Shown here: one piece after another, positions 22,314 through 34,719 of the stretch
Layout: each line of letters opens with the position of its first letter
Position numbering within the stretch: the first letter of the stretch is position 1
Source: Lineus longissimus
Lineage: Eukaryota; Nemertea; Pilidiophora; Heteronemertea; Lineidae
Assembly: GCF_910592395.1 (NCBI RefSeq)
Contig: NC_088311.1
Span: forward strand, 23,778,646-23,842,645
Reading direction: 5' to 3'
Length of the DNA: 64,000 nucleotides
Made by a program: the position numbers and the translations under genes
Notes under the pieces: generated by a model
The model's database searches: none
What the model was told of the DNA's origin: nothing
The model's input: only the letters and a program-made list of their open reading frames with translations

Positions 22314-24744
22314 CTGAAAGAAGGCATTTATAATGTAAATTACTCATTTTAGGAAAAATGGTTACAACACAATGTATCTCCTACACTGTTGAGAACGAAT
22401 GGCGTTATAATAACATCGCTTGAGGTTTGACTTGATAGCTCAAAGAGGCAGTTTTCACTCTCCGGGTCTTTGAAGTTCTGCACTTACCAAATGCAGTGAA
22501 GTTTATTTCTAGATAGGTGCAAAAGCGTTATTGTCTTTGATATCAATTTGCACTAGGAAACAAAGCAAATTCAAAATCGAGTTCAAATACGTTGGGAGTC
22601 TAAGGTCAAGATGTCATTGTTCCGGTCCGAACTCGAATATCCTACCTTGCTAAGCCGAGAACCGCCATCCCAGTTTTGCGTCCTTGGTATTGTTTCACCA
22701 ATGGATGGACGTTTGCTCGTACGTGTATTTGGAATGCCAAACGTAGCTCGTTTGCCAAAATGTGGGTGATTTTTATAGGCCATGGTTTAAAATCAATAGA
22801 ATTCAAGTGTGAGATCATGCATTAAGGACAGTTCATCAAACGGTGTTGATACTGGGACAGGGCATTGTGGGTCATATGATAAGATTAATCTTGTCTTTAA
22901 ATTTGATTGGTAAACTCTCTTATAAGTCTTTGCAACTGTAACGAAATTTGATAATCTGCAAAGTGACACTTAGTTGTGACACTTAATTGTGATCCTTGGT
23001 TTTTGCCGAATATAGTGCCATGGTAGGCGATTCGCTGACTGTACCAAATTCTCACGGACATTTTGTGAACAACGGAGATTATAAAATAGAGACAATTCTT
23101 TTAGAGTTTTCAATCATGGTACGTTCTCGAGCAAATATACCAGTCAAATGAAGCCAATGTCTCAAGTGATAGCCTTCCTATAGCTTACACCTGTAGCAAA
23201 ATAAACTGCTATAGTCACGCTGGATTTCCTTCAAGGAAATTTGATTTGAAAGAAGCTTTGACTCGGTTAATCCACAGTTTTGTCTTATCGCTACTCAACT
23301 TCAAGCTTTGTTTGTTTTGTTTGCTTTGTGACATTGTGGATTTGTTGTTTCTTACTTAATTCTAAGGAATATCGAATATTGAACTGCTGACACTATAGGA
23401 TGTGTGTCCACACGTAAGGTAAGATTTCTGTTTTGCCGTATATTTCGGAGGTTGGACTCTGTCGGCTCATGAATGTATAATTTCTATCATAGTTTCTTTT
23501 GTCGAATGTTGGGCTATTAAAGTTATATCCATTCCTACAATCATTTTGTTATGCCTCTGCAAACAAGGCCCAACACGATGTTGGCCAACCATTGTTGGGT
23601 CATGTTTGCTAGTAAATGTATAGACCGGGCTTTAGTTTTATAACGGTATGTTTACAAGCGGAATTCCTCGCTTAATTCTTTCGGTAGGTAGCAATATCAA
23701 CAATTATGTTTTTTTTACTCCGGGTCATGACTGATAGGAATTATATTTCTATCAATCATACGTAAATTGCAGGTACTACCATCTCGTTGATGTGGGTGGG
23801 TGGTATACCTTTTCCTAAGAGCTCTCTGGCTCCATAATTTGACACGAAGAGCCATCCTTTCTCAATAGGATATCCATGACGGCGATCCGTTTTCACAAGG
23901 TAATACAGTCAAAAGTTTATTGCACGAGGAAATGGCACCGGAGTGAAATTTGGTGGTTTCACATAGAATATACTGCAATACGCAATAGTGTTGTATTTCA
24001 TCTGAAACTTCTAAATCTGAAGTATCTGAAATCAGAGAAAGCATGACCTCTGCAGCATCATCAGGAACAAATTATTTGATCCAAAGTAGTGAAAGCCTGT
24101 CCAAGCCATTAAGGCTTTTTTGCTTGTATGCACTGCCTTTTTTTCGTGAAATCGCGAGTAGTAGCAGAGGCGGCGCCGGGATGATACGCAGGCCCAACCA
24201 ACTGCCAAATGTGTAGATTTGAACAGCACCTTGGGGGTAACAGCGCATGCGTTTTTGACTCTGTCTAAAAGCCATCGACCTGTCTTAAAAACTCTGTCAT
24301 ATTTCAATAGTCTTTAGTTTTTATTAGAGGGTTTAAAACGTTTTCTTAAACGCTTAGTCGTTCGATTGATTGAACGTCTTGCCGCCATGCGACTCCAAGG
24401 TATGCGTGGTTCATCATCAGTTTCATACTTATTGATCCTATTGCCCATCCACTACCGGAAAACGAATTGTTTTGCTTTGGGTTGGAAAGCAGACGATGCT
24501 GTTTAACCATTAGGGATCAAATTGGCAGTAAACATAGCAGATCTGCGTGTATTCTATGCATTTAGCAAAAGAAGTTAGGTAGGAGCTCTATTGCATGCCG
24601 CAGTGTGAATTACAAGCCAATTGTAGGAACTAACCAAGGTAAGTGAAGTAGGAAAATACCATACCTACTCCACGGGAGCTCCTTGCACCATTGATTGTAC
24701 CGGTATTAGTTTAATTGTGTTATGGAGGATTCACGTTGTCACTT

Positions 24745-24920
24745 GTCATGTTTCACTTGTCACTAGTTAACTGACTTTGGCTTGAAAACACGGCGTGAGT
24801 GTGAAGAGTGACATCGTGAATCGTATGTAGCCTGCTCGTTCGTTCTTAATGCCACTACGCATCAATAGTGAACAGTGACACGCTTCATGTGAAAACGTAA
24901 CTCTATACTTAATCGCAGCC
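24745..24920 (+). repeat. Dispersed repeat family R3, copy 1
   Basis: Matches 39080-39275 in order: ACTTGTCAC.AGTTAACTGACTT, GGCTTGAAAACAC, GTGAATCGTATGTAGCC, TTGTTCGTTCTT-like, AGTGACACG and ATGTGAAAACG, then TAATCGC.GCC. Unknown family, no coding capacity. Confidence 0.7.
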
Positions 24921-25431
24921 TCAGACTGTGGTTACATGCGAAACCATTTTGTTTTGTTGACTTTTTGCTTGTCGGTCTTGGCGTTACCTGATAACATGTT
25001 GGCTTCTTGCGATAAAGTGTTGTTAATGGTAAACTGATACGTCGTTCGGGTCGATATAACTCAGTCGCTCTTCTGATCACGATGTCGGTACTCAACTTGT
25101 GTTTGCAATCCTTGTCTCAGGTAAGAAGTCTATGAACAATGCAAAAGGTTCTTGTAGACCGTGCAAAGACGATAGACGTGTCATAGGTGCTTTGGTTGTG
25201 AGTTGTCTTGCTTTCCGTGGCCAAACAATTAACAGCTAACCTAATTGCCAAGCATCGTTCCAACGAGATTATCTCACCAGAAGCCACCTGCTAGTCTTTG
25301 CTTGATTTCCAAATCACATTTTGCTTTTAGCACTGTCCGTCTCAAGAGAACGCAGGTTATTTCCTTTATTCGTACGATTGGTTACCTAGTTATTTCCCCG
25401 GTCAACGTCCAATGGTATGAAGATCCTCATT

Positions 25432-25792
25432 GCCTAGAGTGGGTTACACTGGTGGGCTATCACGCAACGGGGGCCGGGTTCGATCCCGGGAGAACCCAGG
25501 ATTGTATTTTCGGGATGTACCGGGGTGGCTTAAATTAAAATTTCTGGCTCTTCACAGTCCTTCGAATAAGACTTAAAACCGAGGTTCCTTGTATCTGAGT
25601 CTGGACCAGGGCAAGCAAACGACTCTACCTCTGGGCAAAGACCCAGCAAACCCAATCGGCGCCTAAAACAGTCGTGGCACGCAAAAACGGTCTCCCGCCT
25701 TAAAAAGGAATACTCCCTCCCTGGAGAATGATGCCTCCTAGCGCAGAGCGAACGCTGAAGAAGAGGAGGAGAAGAACGCCCAACGCATGTAG
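25432..25792 (+). mobile_element. tRNA-derived SINE, copy 1
   Basis: Head with a GGTGGGCTA-type A-box region and a perfect B box (GGGTTCGATCCCGG), body with CACAGTCCTTCGAATAAGAC and GAGGTTCCTTGTATCTG, tail AGAGCGAACGCTGAAGAAG followed by GA-rich sequence. Body and tail match 27178-27572, and the head and first body half match 43795-43985 on the other strand. SINEs are Pol III-transcribed and need a LINE partner for movement; none is present. Confidence 0.75.
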
Positions 25793-27177
25793 CAATCACC
25801 GACTTGTCTTATGAGGTGGTGTAGAAATCGTCTCGATCTGACTTCGTACACATCGTCTCGTACTTTCTACTATCAGCAGAGCCTTAAGTACATTATAAGA
25901 GAAATCAACTTCAGTTTAGTCGTTTCCAAGATATACTACGTGTAACTGTTCTTCCAGTTCCGCACAGCAGCAACACGCACCTTCTCATTGAGTTCATCCA
26001 TTTGGTAACGTAACACTTGTTGGTACGCTGTGCTACTCTACCTCAATCCGAGACGAAACAGGTAAACAAAGCGTGATGATATTGCCTCTGCTAAGTCATA
26101 AATGCCTCCAACTCGTGTCGGCGTTGAGGAAACGAAAAAATGTTCTTTGTATGTACCCTTTCTCTACTCCTGAATGACGCATAAGCCGTGTTTCCATCGC
26201 TTCAGTGTCTGTCTCCCGCCGTCGGTACTTTTTAAACGCATGGCTTATGAAACTCGTAGACAAAACATCGTAAAAATGTTTACAATTGAATTGGTAGATC
26301 AACAAGATGAGGTGAATGATTCTGTTTTGAAATACGGGGTGCATACATTTGTGTTGGCTGAAAAACCACCTCAAAAACGAATATTTTTAGACTTGATATT
26401 TGGTTCTCTTTGCCAGGTTTCAAAAGGAATAATTCACACTTTATCTCATTCAAACCATGATTCCCTGTACAGCTAATTAGCAAATGCCGTTACCCGTTAC
26501 AAATAGACTCCCAAGAGTCGATTCATCTGTCAGCGAGCAAAAAGGTTAATTGAATAATAGGGGTGCTTTGGGATAGGAAAATTTGCCATCGTTTGGCAAT
26601 CTTTCTAACAGTTACAGTTACCTTGGGAGGATCAGTCCATGTAGACTTCTTATTGAATTCAATGCGAAGCGAGAAAGCAAGGTATTGTAAATTTAACGCC
26701 TAACACGAAGAGATTTATTTCAAAACTACGCTAGAATCGATGTCAAATGTATTAATGATCTTTTTCTAAATGAGGACATAAGATACAAGCTCAAGGGAAA
26801 AAACAATACAAAGGTCATTCTGCGTCATCGAAATGACCCAAAGTCCCCAAACCTCATCTTTTAAAAGCATTCCATGAAATTGGCTTGCCTACATTCTCTT
26901 ACTCATGCAGGTCGCACCCATGGAAAAATAGGCAAGCTGTCTGTTACTCCCTGTTGGAGAAAAGTCCATTGGGACCCAGTCTGATTGGTGCCGTCCTGTC
27001 AATATCAAACACATGAAGTTCTATTGATGACTGATGGTCGATTTATTATACGTGGCATAAAGCGCATATCACTTAGATGGTTTCTTCCAATGAAGCGTTC
27101 ATGCCTTTATATCGCCCAACTATCGAGTCTCGTTTACGCCCATACTTCACTATGTACAAGCGCAATTCATAGCATGT

Positions 27178-27572
27178 GGAGACGAGTGGCACAGTGGTTA
27201 TAGAGCACTGGGTTCATATCAATCAGGAGATCTAGGGTTCGGTTTTAGGAAGGCTCACCACTGCTCCGTCTGCGTGTCCTTGAGCAAGACACTTAATCCT
27301 ATAATATTGTTTCGTCCTTCGAATAGAACGCAACTCCGAGGGTCCTTGTACTGGTGTCTTTGCATGGCAAGCAAAAGAGCGAGTGAGAGACGTGAGTAGC
27401 TTGCGATGGACGCAACCTCTAGCCGAAGATGTCACCACGGGCAAGTAAACCTAATCATCGCCTACCCCTAGTGCAGTAGTGGCATTCCCCAACGCTCATC
27501 CCGCCTTTCAGGAGGAGTGCTCATTGAGAATAACACCTCCAAGCTTCAGAGCGAACGCTGAAGAAGAAGAAA
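27178..27572 (+). mobile_element. tRNA-derived SINE, copy 2
   Basis: Head GTGGCACAGTGGTTATAGAG (A-box type) with a weak B box (TAGGGTTCGGTTTTAGG), then CTTGAGCAAGACACTTAATC, TCGTCCTTCGAATAG, GGTCCTTGTACTGGTGTC and the tail AGAGCGAACGCTGAAGAAGA with A-rich end. Shares body and tail with 25432-25792. Confidence 0.8.
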
Positions 27573-30034
27573 AATGAATTCATTCCCCTTCAACATCTTC
27601 ATGTTTATACACATGTATAATAGAAGTCCATGATTCCATTAATCTACGATTTATTCCAAACCATTGAGACTACCACTGCGATGAAACCATAGAACTCAGG
27701 AAACTATTGATATGGGTCCCATGCCGGGTCTGCAGACCGCCATAGCAACCAAACCTAGCTCTTTGTTACTTCGGTTATGGCTAGTCGGTTTATTACATGG
27801 TGACTTGAGTGCTAGCAGCCTCACGCTTCATACCACGTAGCGATTTTCGGAGGCTCACGAGTGTTACGAAGGTTGTGACGATTCGCGACTGGAGTATCTG
27901 CTACCACCTTGGAGAATCTGCACCTTATTTGGGTATCACAAAATGTAAGTATTGCTCCTCAGCCGTGATAACTGGTGAGTCGACATGGCCAAGTAATTTG
28001 TTGTTGCTGTTGGGTCTTGATAACCCCATGTCTAACGCATCAAAAGCTTGTTTCTTCCTCTCTGTGGGTCTCGCATTAACATGAAAACGACGACTCCGTC
28101 CCGACTCAGCAGTGGAACGAGCGCTTTTGTGGCCTCTTCGCTTTGATAATCTCGAGTTAATGCATTCTGTAGGAATACAGAAGCCTACTCGTACTAGTCA
28201 TACGTTATTCACATAGATTATGTCCAATGGCATATGTTATATGGCACCTTGGACCAGAGGCAAGATATGACACCTGCTCTTTATCATGCTATTTTTTATG
28301 GCTAGCCCAGATCTATCTTAAAAGATCATTCTCCAATGCGCCTCCATATATCGTACCTTTGAAACCGCATGATAAAGAGAAAGCCAGGGTAACGTAACCA
28401 CGGTGACAACCACCAGGCCTACCCATGACAACTGTCATTATTCATACGATCTTAAGCGTACCGTTAGGTTGTGGATGGCTAGCATTGTTGCTATCGATAA
28501 GAGCGATATAGTTGAAGAAAATGTCAGAAGTACACGTAGAACATAAATCTTTTTATAATACAGAATGTGGCTACCAGTTGCTTTATTGAGAAGATTAAAA
28601 ATGACAGAGCCTGTCTCTCGATACGTCTTCTTCGAATAGCTTGTCATGTTTTCCTTCTCTTTTCCATGACATGGTGGTTCCCCGAGTTCGTTGAACGATA
28701 TTGCCATTCTTGTTCCGGCATTCTTGACTCGGCGACGGGTGTCTTTCCGCTGTTGTACTTGTCGACCTCAGCTATATGCCAGCATCTTCCTGTTGCATTG
28801 TCAAGTCACCTGCTCTCAATCATTTGTTAATTATTCCCTACCACAGGGTGTGGTCAAGGAGGGGAATGGAAGTGCGTCACGCGGAAGTCTGTTCGATTAC
28901 AATCAAGAGAAGTAATCTTAGCTTCTCATCATTCATCGGTGTGTGCGGCCTATACGTGTATGTTACGTGTTATGTGCGTACTTACTTCTATACATAAAAG
29001 AAAAGTCTTGCGTAACCCACTTGATTTGGTCTGGTCTGCATGTTACAATTGGGTTCATTTGTTATCGGTCCAATTTCGGGCTCAGGTATTTACCACGTGC
29101 TGATCCTTTGTGATGTTAAAATTGAAGACGTGGACAATACGGACGGATTATATTGCCTTTGTAAAAATATATCCACCAGGTCGGATCCACCAGGTCGCAC
29201 GTCTCGAGCAAGTTCATGAAGGGTCGACCTTCGGCACCGCCATTTTGGCTAGAACTTGAAATCCTTCAGCAAATAATGCTCTTTCAAAACGCAGTAAATG
29301 CCAATTTTAAGGGCGGGCGTCTGTTCTTTGTTTTCCAGAGAACAGTCTCCCAGGTTTTAAATGGGCCTTCATTTAATTTTGAAGGATTTCTTATTGCTGT
29401 CGGGCTTCAAAGTCTAGCGCCAAAATGGTGTTGCTTAAGGTCAACCCATAATTGACTTAGGCCTGATAACATGGCACTAAATGTGACTGGCTCTCTTGGG
29501 AACGTTGCAAGTGACAACGCGAACGCAGTGTAATCCCGCCCATACAAGCATCAAATAACGAGGTACGCCGCGTGACCGATCGTACCCTAATGCTGCTTGG
29601 GGTGTGGTTAAAAATGGACTCGCTCATTATAACGGCAAGGTGATTTCGACGGATGGCGTTACATATATCAATGGAAACCAAGCAGATATTCCTAATTGAC
29701 TCTGTTGAAATTATCAATTCATGAATTAGAAATGATTGGCATATATTGCCACGGGATTCATTCTTATCACCTTGGAGTCATTTGTTATTACCATGAATAC
29801 TCCAATCTAAATGAATAATGATACATCAGAGACTAATGGAATTGGCATAATTTGATTAGCAGTTCCCAAAGCAGACACGTGCGTGCTATCAAATACAGTC
29901 AGAACATACTGATATTGATAAAGCACAGGGTGTGCAAGAAAGAAACATCGTGAACATTCAGAAAATGTCCATTACGTTAAAGAATGCGGGCGTAGCCCAA
30001 TATAGACGGTCTATTGTCTAAAGTTTAAACAAAG

Positions 30035-30250
30035 GCAGCTTGCACCGAGGCCTAAGTTCCCATTCTCATCAAAAGGTGAGGGCAAATCTTGATAACATCC
30101 ACGAAATACCTTCCAGGGTGGTCGATATAGGCCTAAACCAGATCTGGGATCTGTCAGGATTGCCGTTGTATGCTGTGACCACAAATAGGAATATGATCAA
30201 AAAAAAGTAGAGACTGAGGTTATTATCTCACTTTTGGAGAAGTACATCAA
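30035..30250. repeat. Dispersed repeat family R4, copy
   Basis: Contains CTTGATAACATCCACGAAAT, GGTCGATATAGGCCTAAACC and TATCTCACTTTT. Related words in the same order occur at 18515-18640 (GATAACATCGACCTCCACGA, AATAGGCCTAAACCG, GTCTCACTTTTTAACAG) and partly at 11045-11100 (TTGATAACATCGACCCCCA). Boundaries not resolved. Confidence 0.5.
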
Positions 30251-31208
30251 ATAAGATTCAAATTTTGAAGAGCAAGTTCACCCCTCTTCCCTTTAATATC
30301 CGATTTTTCGGAAAAAAATCAGCGATTTTTATAAACACTGTCTCTTACAAAACAATACAATTTATTACGTGTATCTGCACCTAATCTAGAGCGGAACATC
30401 GATTGCACCAGCAACAACAGTGGCTTGTGTTTAATAGCTTGCGCATCCATCACATTGGTTCGAACAAAGCTAATGCACGCCATGTAATGTTACCATGTAA
30501 CCAAACACAAATTTATCACTTTATTATGTTGTTAGTCAAGCTTTCATTTCATTACAATGTGCAGATTAGGAGGAGAGATGTATGTTGATGGACTTATAAT
30601 GGTAACGGGCTCTTCGGTTTCACGTAGTAAATTGATTGATGGATATGCTGTGCATAGGATTGCTAAAGCAAGATTCATGATATTGACTGGTATTCATTTC
30701 TGCATTTATTCACATTCCAGAGGGATAACGTGATGACATCAGGTCACGAGATATCATGCTATCTTCCTGACGGACATCGCGTGCATATATGTATGTTGAA
30801 GGGGAGGTATTCAGGGACTTTGTCTTTGATTATGAAGGTTGCCTCAATACAACATGTGCTATCACAATCGAGCAGACGTTCCGTGCACCAATGCACGGCT
30901 ACAGGAGTCAGATGGTTTACAGCCAAGACGTGTTTTATGTTGTTTTTAACTACTATTTTAATCAACGCTGAAATTTTCAGATAATCTCAACTAATAGTAA
31001 ACATGCAAGTCAGTATAAAATAGATGCAACTCGTACGTTTTATTCCTCAGTAGGAATATTTCAAGAAGACGAAAGAGGGCTCCTAGTGCTTCCTGCTCTT
31101 GCATATTTGGAAAATATTCATATCTTTATCACATTTATATCGTTTCAGATGCCTGGCCGATAGGATTCAAAATCCAGTTCAACTGACTCGACCTCAGTCC
31201 CGAAAAGA

Positions 31209-32096
31209 ATGACGCGGTCGTCCGGAGGAATAGATCTGTCGTGTAAGAATGGCACAGTCGTCATCACGTTAGGACGGAACACCGTATACAACAAAACCAC
31301 TCAGACATTCAGAGTGGTGGCGCAGCACAAGGGCACGGACCAAGAAGCGGTGTGGTATATTGTGGTTGTACTGCTTTTCTACTCTTTAGGTATCATCATT
31401 GCTATTGTGACCTATCTAAAGCGGGAACGAGAAGAAGTTGAAGAGGAGAAAAGTTATGAGGACTATTTCAATTTCAAACTTGATCCTGGCCGCCATACGC
31501 GGCAGCACCTCGTAAAGCACGTTGCTATGCAATTGAAACTCATGGAGGAGGAGCGAAAGAAAAGGAATCTTATTCCATTTGAGAAAGACAGGCCCCGCAG
31601 GTCCTCGAAGAAGAGATACGGTCGATCTCACAGCTGGCACTTTGGAACTTTGTCACCCTTTGCGTCCCCCAGTAGGTCGCCTACGTCACCAAATGAGTCT
31701 TCGATTGCGCATAATCTCCGGCTAACGCTACCCGCGTCACTGGGTCTACCGGGACTTCCGACTCGACAAGCCATATCACTGAACGTGACACCAAGCAGCC
31801 CGAATCTGGATATGCTATTTCTACCGGTACCTCCGAATAAAAATGGGATACGGCGGGCGCTGTCTCTGAATGTGTCCCCGGATGCCTCGTACATGCGTCT
31901 TTCCCCTGGCACCCCACAGATTGTTCGGTCGCATCCCGATATATCTATTGACTCGCCAGGTTGTACCGAGGCGATTTGTCGGCCTGAATCCCCAGGCAGT
32001 GGTTCAGGATCCTCATCGGATGCAAGGGCGACCATCGCAGTCGTTTATAAATGCTCATCACCTGAGCATAGACGGACACTTGTTACTGATTTATGA
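31209..32096 (+). CDS. KCNE-like single-pass membrane protein, 295 aa
   Basis: A short extracellular N-terminus with two N-glycosylation sites (N14 in NGT, N28 in NKT) precedes one helix at residues 49-70 (YIVVVLLFYSLGIIIAIVTY). A basic stop (LKRERE) and an acidic SYEDYF follow. The order glycosylated ectodomain, YI..V.L.FY..GI.....Y and a charged juxtamembrane block is that of KCNE (MinK-related) potassium-channel beta subunits. The cytoplasmic tail of about 225 residues is Ser/Pro-rich with a repeated motif, RQAISLNVTP (186-195) and RRALSLNVSP (215-224). A TTTCAG at 31144-31149 upstream suggests a spliced 5' UTR; the frame before the first ATG is closed. KCNE membership is inference from pattern; the tail is longer than in most KCNEs. 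Alternative: an unrelated type I adaptor. Confidence 0.6.
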   Translation: MTRSSGGIDLSCKNGTVVITLGRNTVYNKTTQTFRVVAQHKGTDQEAVWYIVVVLLFYSLGIIIAIVTYLKREREEVEEEKSYEDYFNFKLDPGRHTRQHLVKHVAMQLKLMEEERKKRNLIPFEKDRPRRSSKKRYGRSHSWHFGTLSPFASPSRSPTSPNESSIAHNLRLTLPASLGLPGLPTRQAISLNVTPSSPNLDMLFLPVPPNKNGIRRALSLNVSPDASYMRLSPGTPQIVRSHPDISIDSPGCTEAICRPESPGSGSGSSSDARATIAVVYKCSSPEHRRTLVTDL

Positions 32097-34719
32097 ATCA
32101 AACTGTAAGAGAATTGAGCAGGGCTAAGGTGTCTGATATATTCCATACAAACAGCGTCTCCCTAAATAAATGACCGGCCTATAGCTCTATATTGCATGGG
32201 AGATTATTGTGTAGTTTGCATTTAAAGATTTTGACGGTTCGTCTCGGGGGGTATGTTCAGTACATGTAAACCGGGCGATGCAACCAGAGCCCATCGACCA
32301 TATCATTTCAGCTGATCTTTTAATGGTATGGGCACGGATGGATGACCCATCCGTTACCATGCATGCCGGTCGAACCCATTACGAGAGAAAAATCAGGCGT
32401 GATCTTGTTATGAAATGTTCATGAAAAAACTTTTGACCATACTTCTTATGCAGATAGGTTTTCCGCCTGTCACTGAACACTGCTGACTGTAGCAAATAGT
32501 TAGCACGACGTATGGGTAAATTGTATATACATGTAGTGTACACGGCTTTGTAGATGTGTTATCCAGTCCAGTGTGTGTGTTTAAAGGACATCCCACGAGC
32601 ACGATTTCACTGGAATATCCCTTTCGAAGGGGCGTATGCTGATGTGCACATAGCCTTATGTACAGAGGAGGACATTTCAGAAATGCCATATGGTTATGTA
32701 TTAATGAGCTTGTTATTTATGCGCAGTGTCACGCCTGACTTGTGAGTTGAGTTTACGTGTCATTCGTTCAGATGGTAAATATCGGACATCTTCTTTCAAT
32801 ATGGTGAATGGGGTAGCCATCTAATATCATTTGCGACTTCTAACACCGAAAACTTTCAAACCAAGCGCAAAATGACATGTTCGGCAGCGTTCAATAGCGG
32901 CGCATACGTCGATCTCAGCTGAGACCCTTGGGCATCGAAAAAGGTGTGCCTGTTTCAGTTATCTTGAGAGGTCCGTCGATTCTTAATCGTCACTTTGAAA
33001 TGATATGCAAAGGACATGCCATTAAGACACAGATCGAGAAAACTTTAACATAATTGTAACTTATGTGCCTAGTTTATTAAAAACAACGCTTTTGATATTG
33101 TCGTTTTTACACGGTCAGTATATAGAGTAATGCACACGGCATTTTATTTGGTGAAATAAAAGTATGTGGTAAATATGAGGTGGATATTTTTGAGTGTTTT
33201 ATAAATCAACAGTATGAAACTTTTGTGGCACCTACAGTCATAGAAAGACCACGCACATTGCGTATGGGATCGAAAAGCGCCAGATGAGTGTGACGAGGCG
33301 ACGGGAATAGATCAAGAACAAATGAATAAGCGGATGTACTTTTAATTGTCATTTATTTTCTGCGTCGAAAGATAATTCATATATGATTTGTAATTATTTT
33401 GGTCACGTTCAATGTGCATCAATGGTAAACTTGACTGATCGTCCGTTTTAGCTTTTGAGTCTATAACGAGAGATTCTTAAATAAGACCAACGGTTCAATT
33501 TACGATATGAAAGAAGATGTCTTTTCCGAGCACCTGATGATAGATGCGGGTATATATGACATCCATTGACTTTAATACCGTATTTACTATATTCATCTGT
33601 CGGTGTCGGGTACATGTATTGTTCAATCTAAATCTGTCTTAGCAAAGATGTGTTCAGATCGTTTCCGATTACGCGAGCATAAATTGGGAAGTTAGGTAGA
33701 TTTAAAGGCCGATCGTGATTGTCAATTTCAAAAATACATAAAAGCTCAATGGATTTTCTTGTCGCGGATTTCAACGATTTTCCCGTAAGGAGCGGTTGTT
33801 CGCACCCCCCTACCCCATCTGGCCCGTCTATGGACCATGTACGGTTGTAATTGGAGACGAATGGCCAAACCTGTGAACCAGTTTAATGGTATGACAACCA
33901 CTGTCCATTCCCTCAGCGTTAGCCCGTACGTCCGCCGCACACTGGGCGATTGATTGCCTGGTTGGCTGCAACTATATGTTGAGTTGCATTCAGTTGCTAG
34001 ATGGATTGGATTGCTCAGTGTGCGTCTGTAGGCATAGTTACTCGGAGATCGGCTGATATCTTAAGGATTAGAGTCCGCACTTATCTTTGGGTGCATCGCC
34101 AGCACTGGCATCTCCACCAGTGTATAGGATTTAGCCCCGGTTTCTTCGAAGGATAGCACGAGATGCAAGGAAGGGTTGCTTTCTCTAAACAACAGCAACG
34201 CTGGTTCTAAGTGGAATTGTTGGAGATTCGACCGATACGGAGTGGAGCTCGAAAGGAGAAACAGTTTCAAAATCACTGGATTATAACCAGCTATAGATGT
34301 GCCTGTACGATGCTTAGGTCTTTGAATAATGTTTCATTTGAAAAATGTAATAACCTCAAGCGCATGCATGAATACACCAGTCTGTCACCACTTCCACTGC
34401 TAATATAGTAAATGTACTGTGAGAAAAGATATACTGCTGGATTCAAAACTGTTATGACACTTTTGGTGTTTTGGCCCTTGCCTCTAGCAATCCCTGGCGG
34501 TGCTTTACCTGACCTGGCCCTTCAGTACAGTTATCTTCGTCTTCCTTCGTTGGTCCCGGATTCGATTTCTGCCTCTGAGCCCGTACAAGAGGTACAATTC
34601 GACTCTTTCATTTCAGTTGTCACTCAGTTAGTTCGTCGGTTAAAGGGTATTATCTGATCAGTTTTGCATCTACAGAGAGAACATTTTGAATGAGCAAAGG
34701 GTTTGGCCGGTAAACTAAA
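32097..34719. other. Spacer between the KCNE-like gene and GPCR 1: no gene seen
   Basis: AT-rich unique sequence. It should hold the 3' UTR of the KCNE-like gene and the 5' region of the GPCR. Short ORFs (for example 34412-34657) lack family features or splice context. Confidence 0.5.

Larger units (their letters stand above)
22314..31208. other. Gene-poor stretch of about 8.9 kb, mostly unique AT-rich DNA with repeats
   Basis: No exon with matching splice sites and a recognisable domain was found. Contents: a possible leader-type ORF at 22583-22783 (MAYKNHPHFGKRATFGIPN..., GTAGGA donor, phase not matching the next exon), dispersed repeats at 24745-24920 and 30035-30250, and SINE copies at 25432-25792 and 27178-27572. 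The missing first exon of the LolA/PAN gene and any 5' non-coding exon of the KCNE-like gene should lie here. Confidence 0.5.

Noticed and set aside
24862-25095. 77-codon minus ORF
   Set aside because: Largely inside dispersed repeat R3 (24745-24920), whose second copy does not keep the frame.
28438-28707. 89-codon minus ORF with one hydrophobic segment (LRVLLTFSSTISLLSIATML)
   Set aside because: No homology recognised, no acceptor or consistent donor, and no neighbouring exon to join. A type II membrane N-terminus is possible but unsupported.
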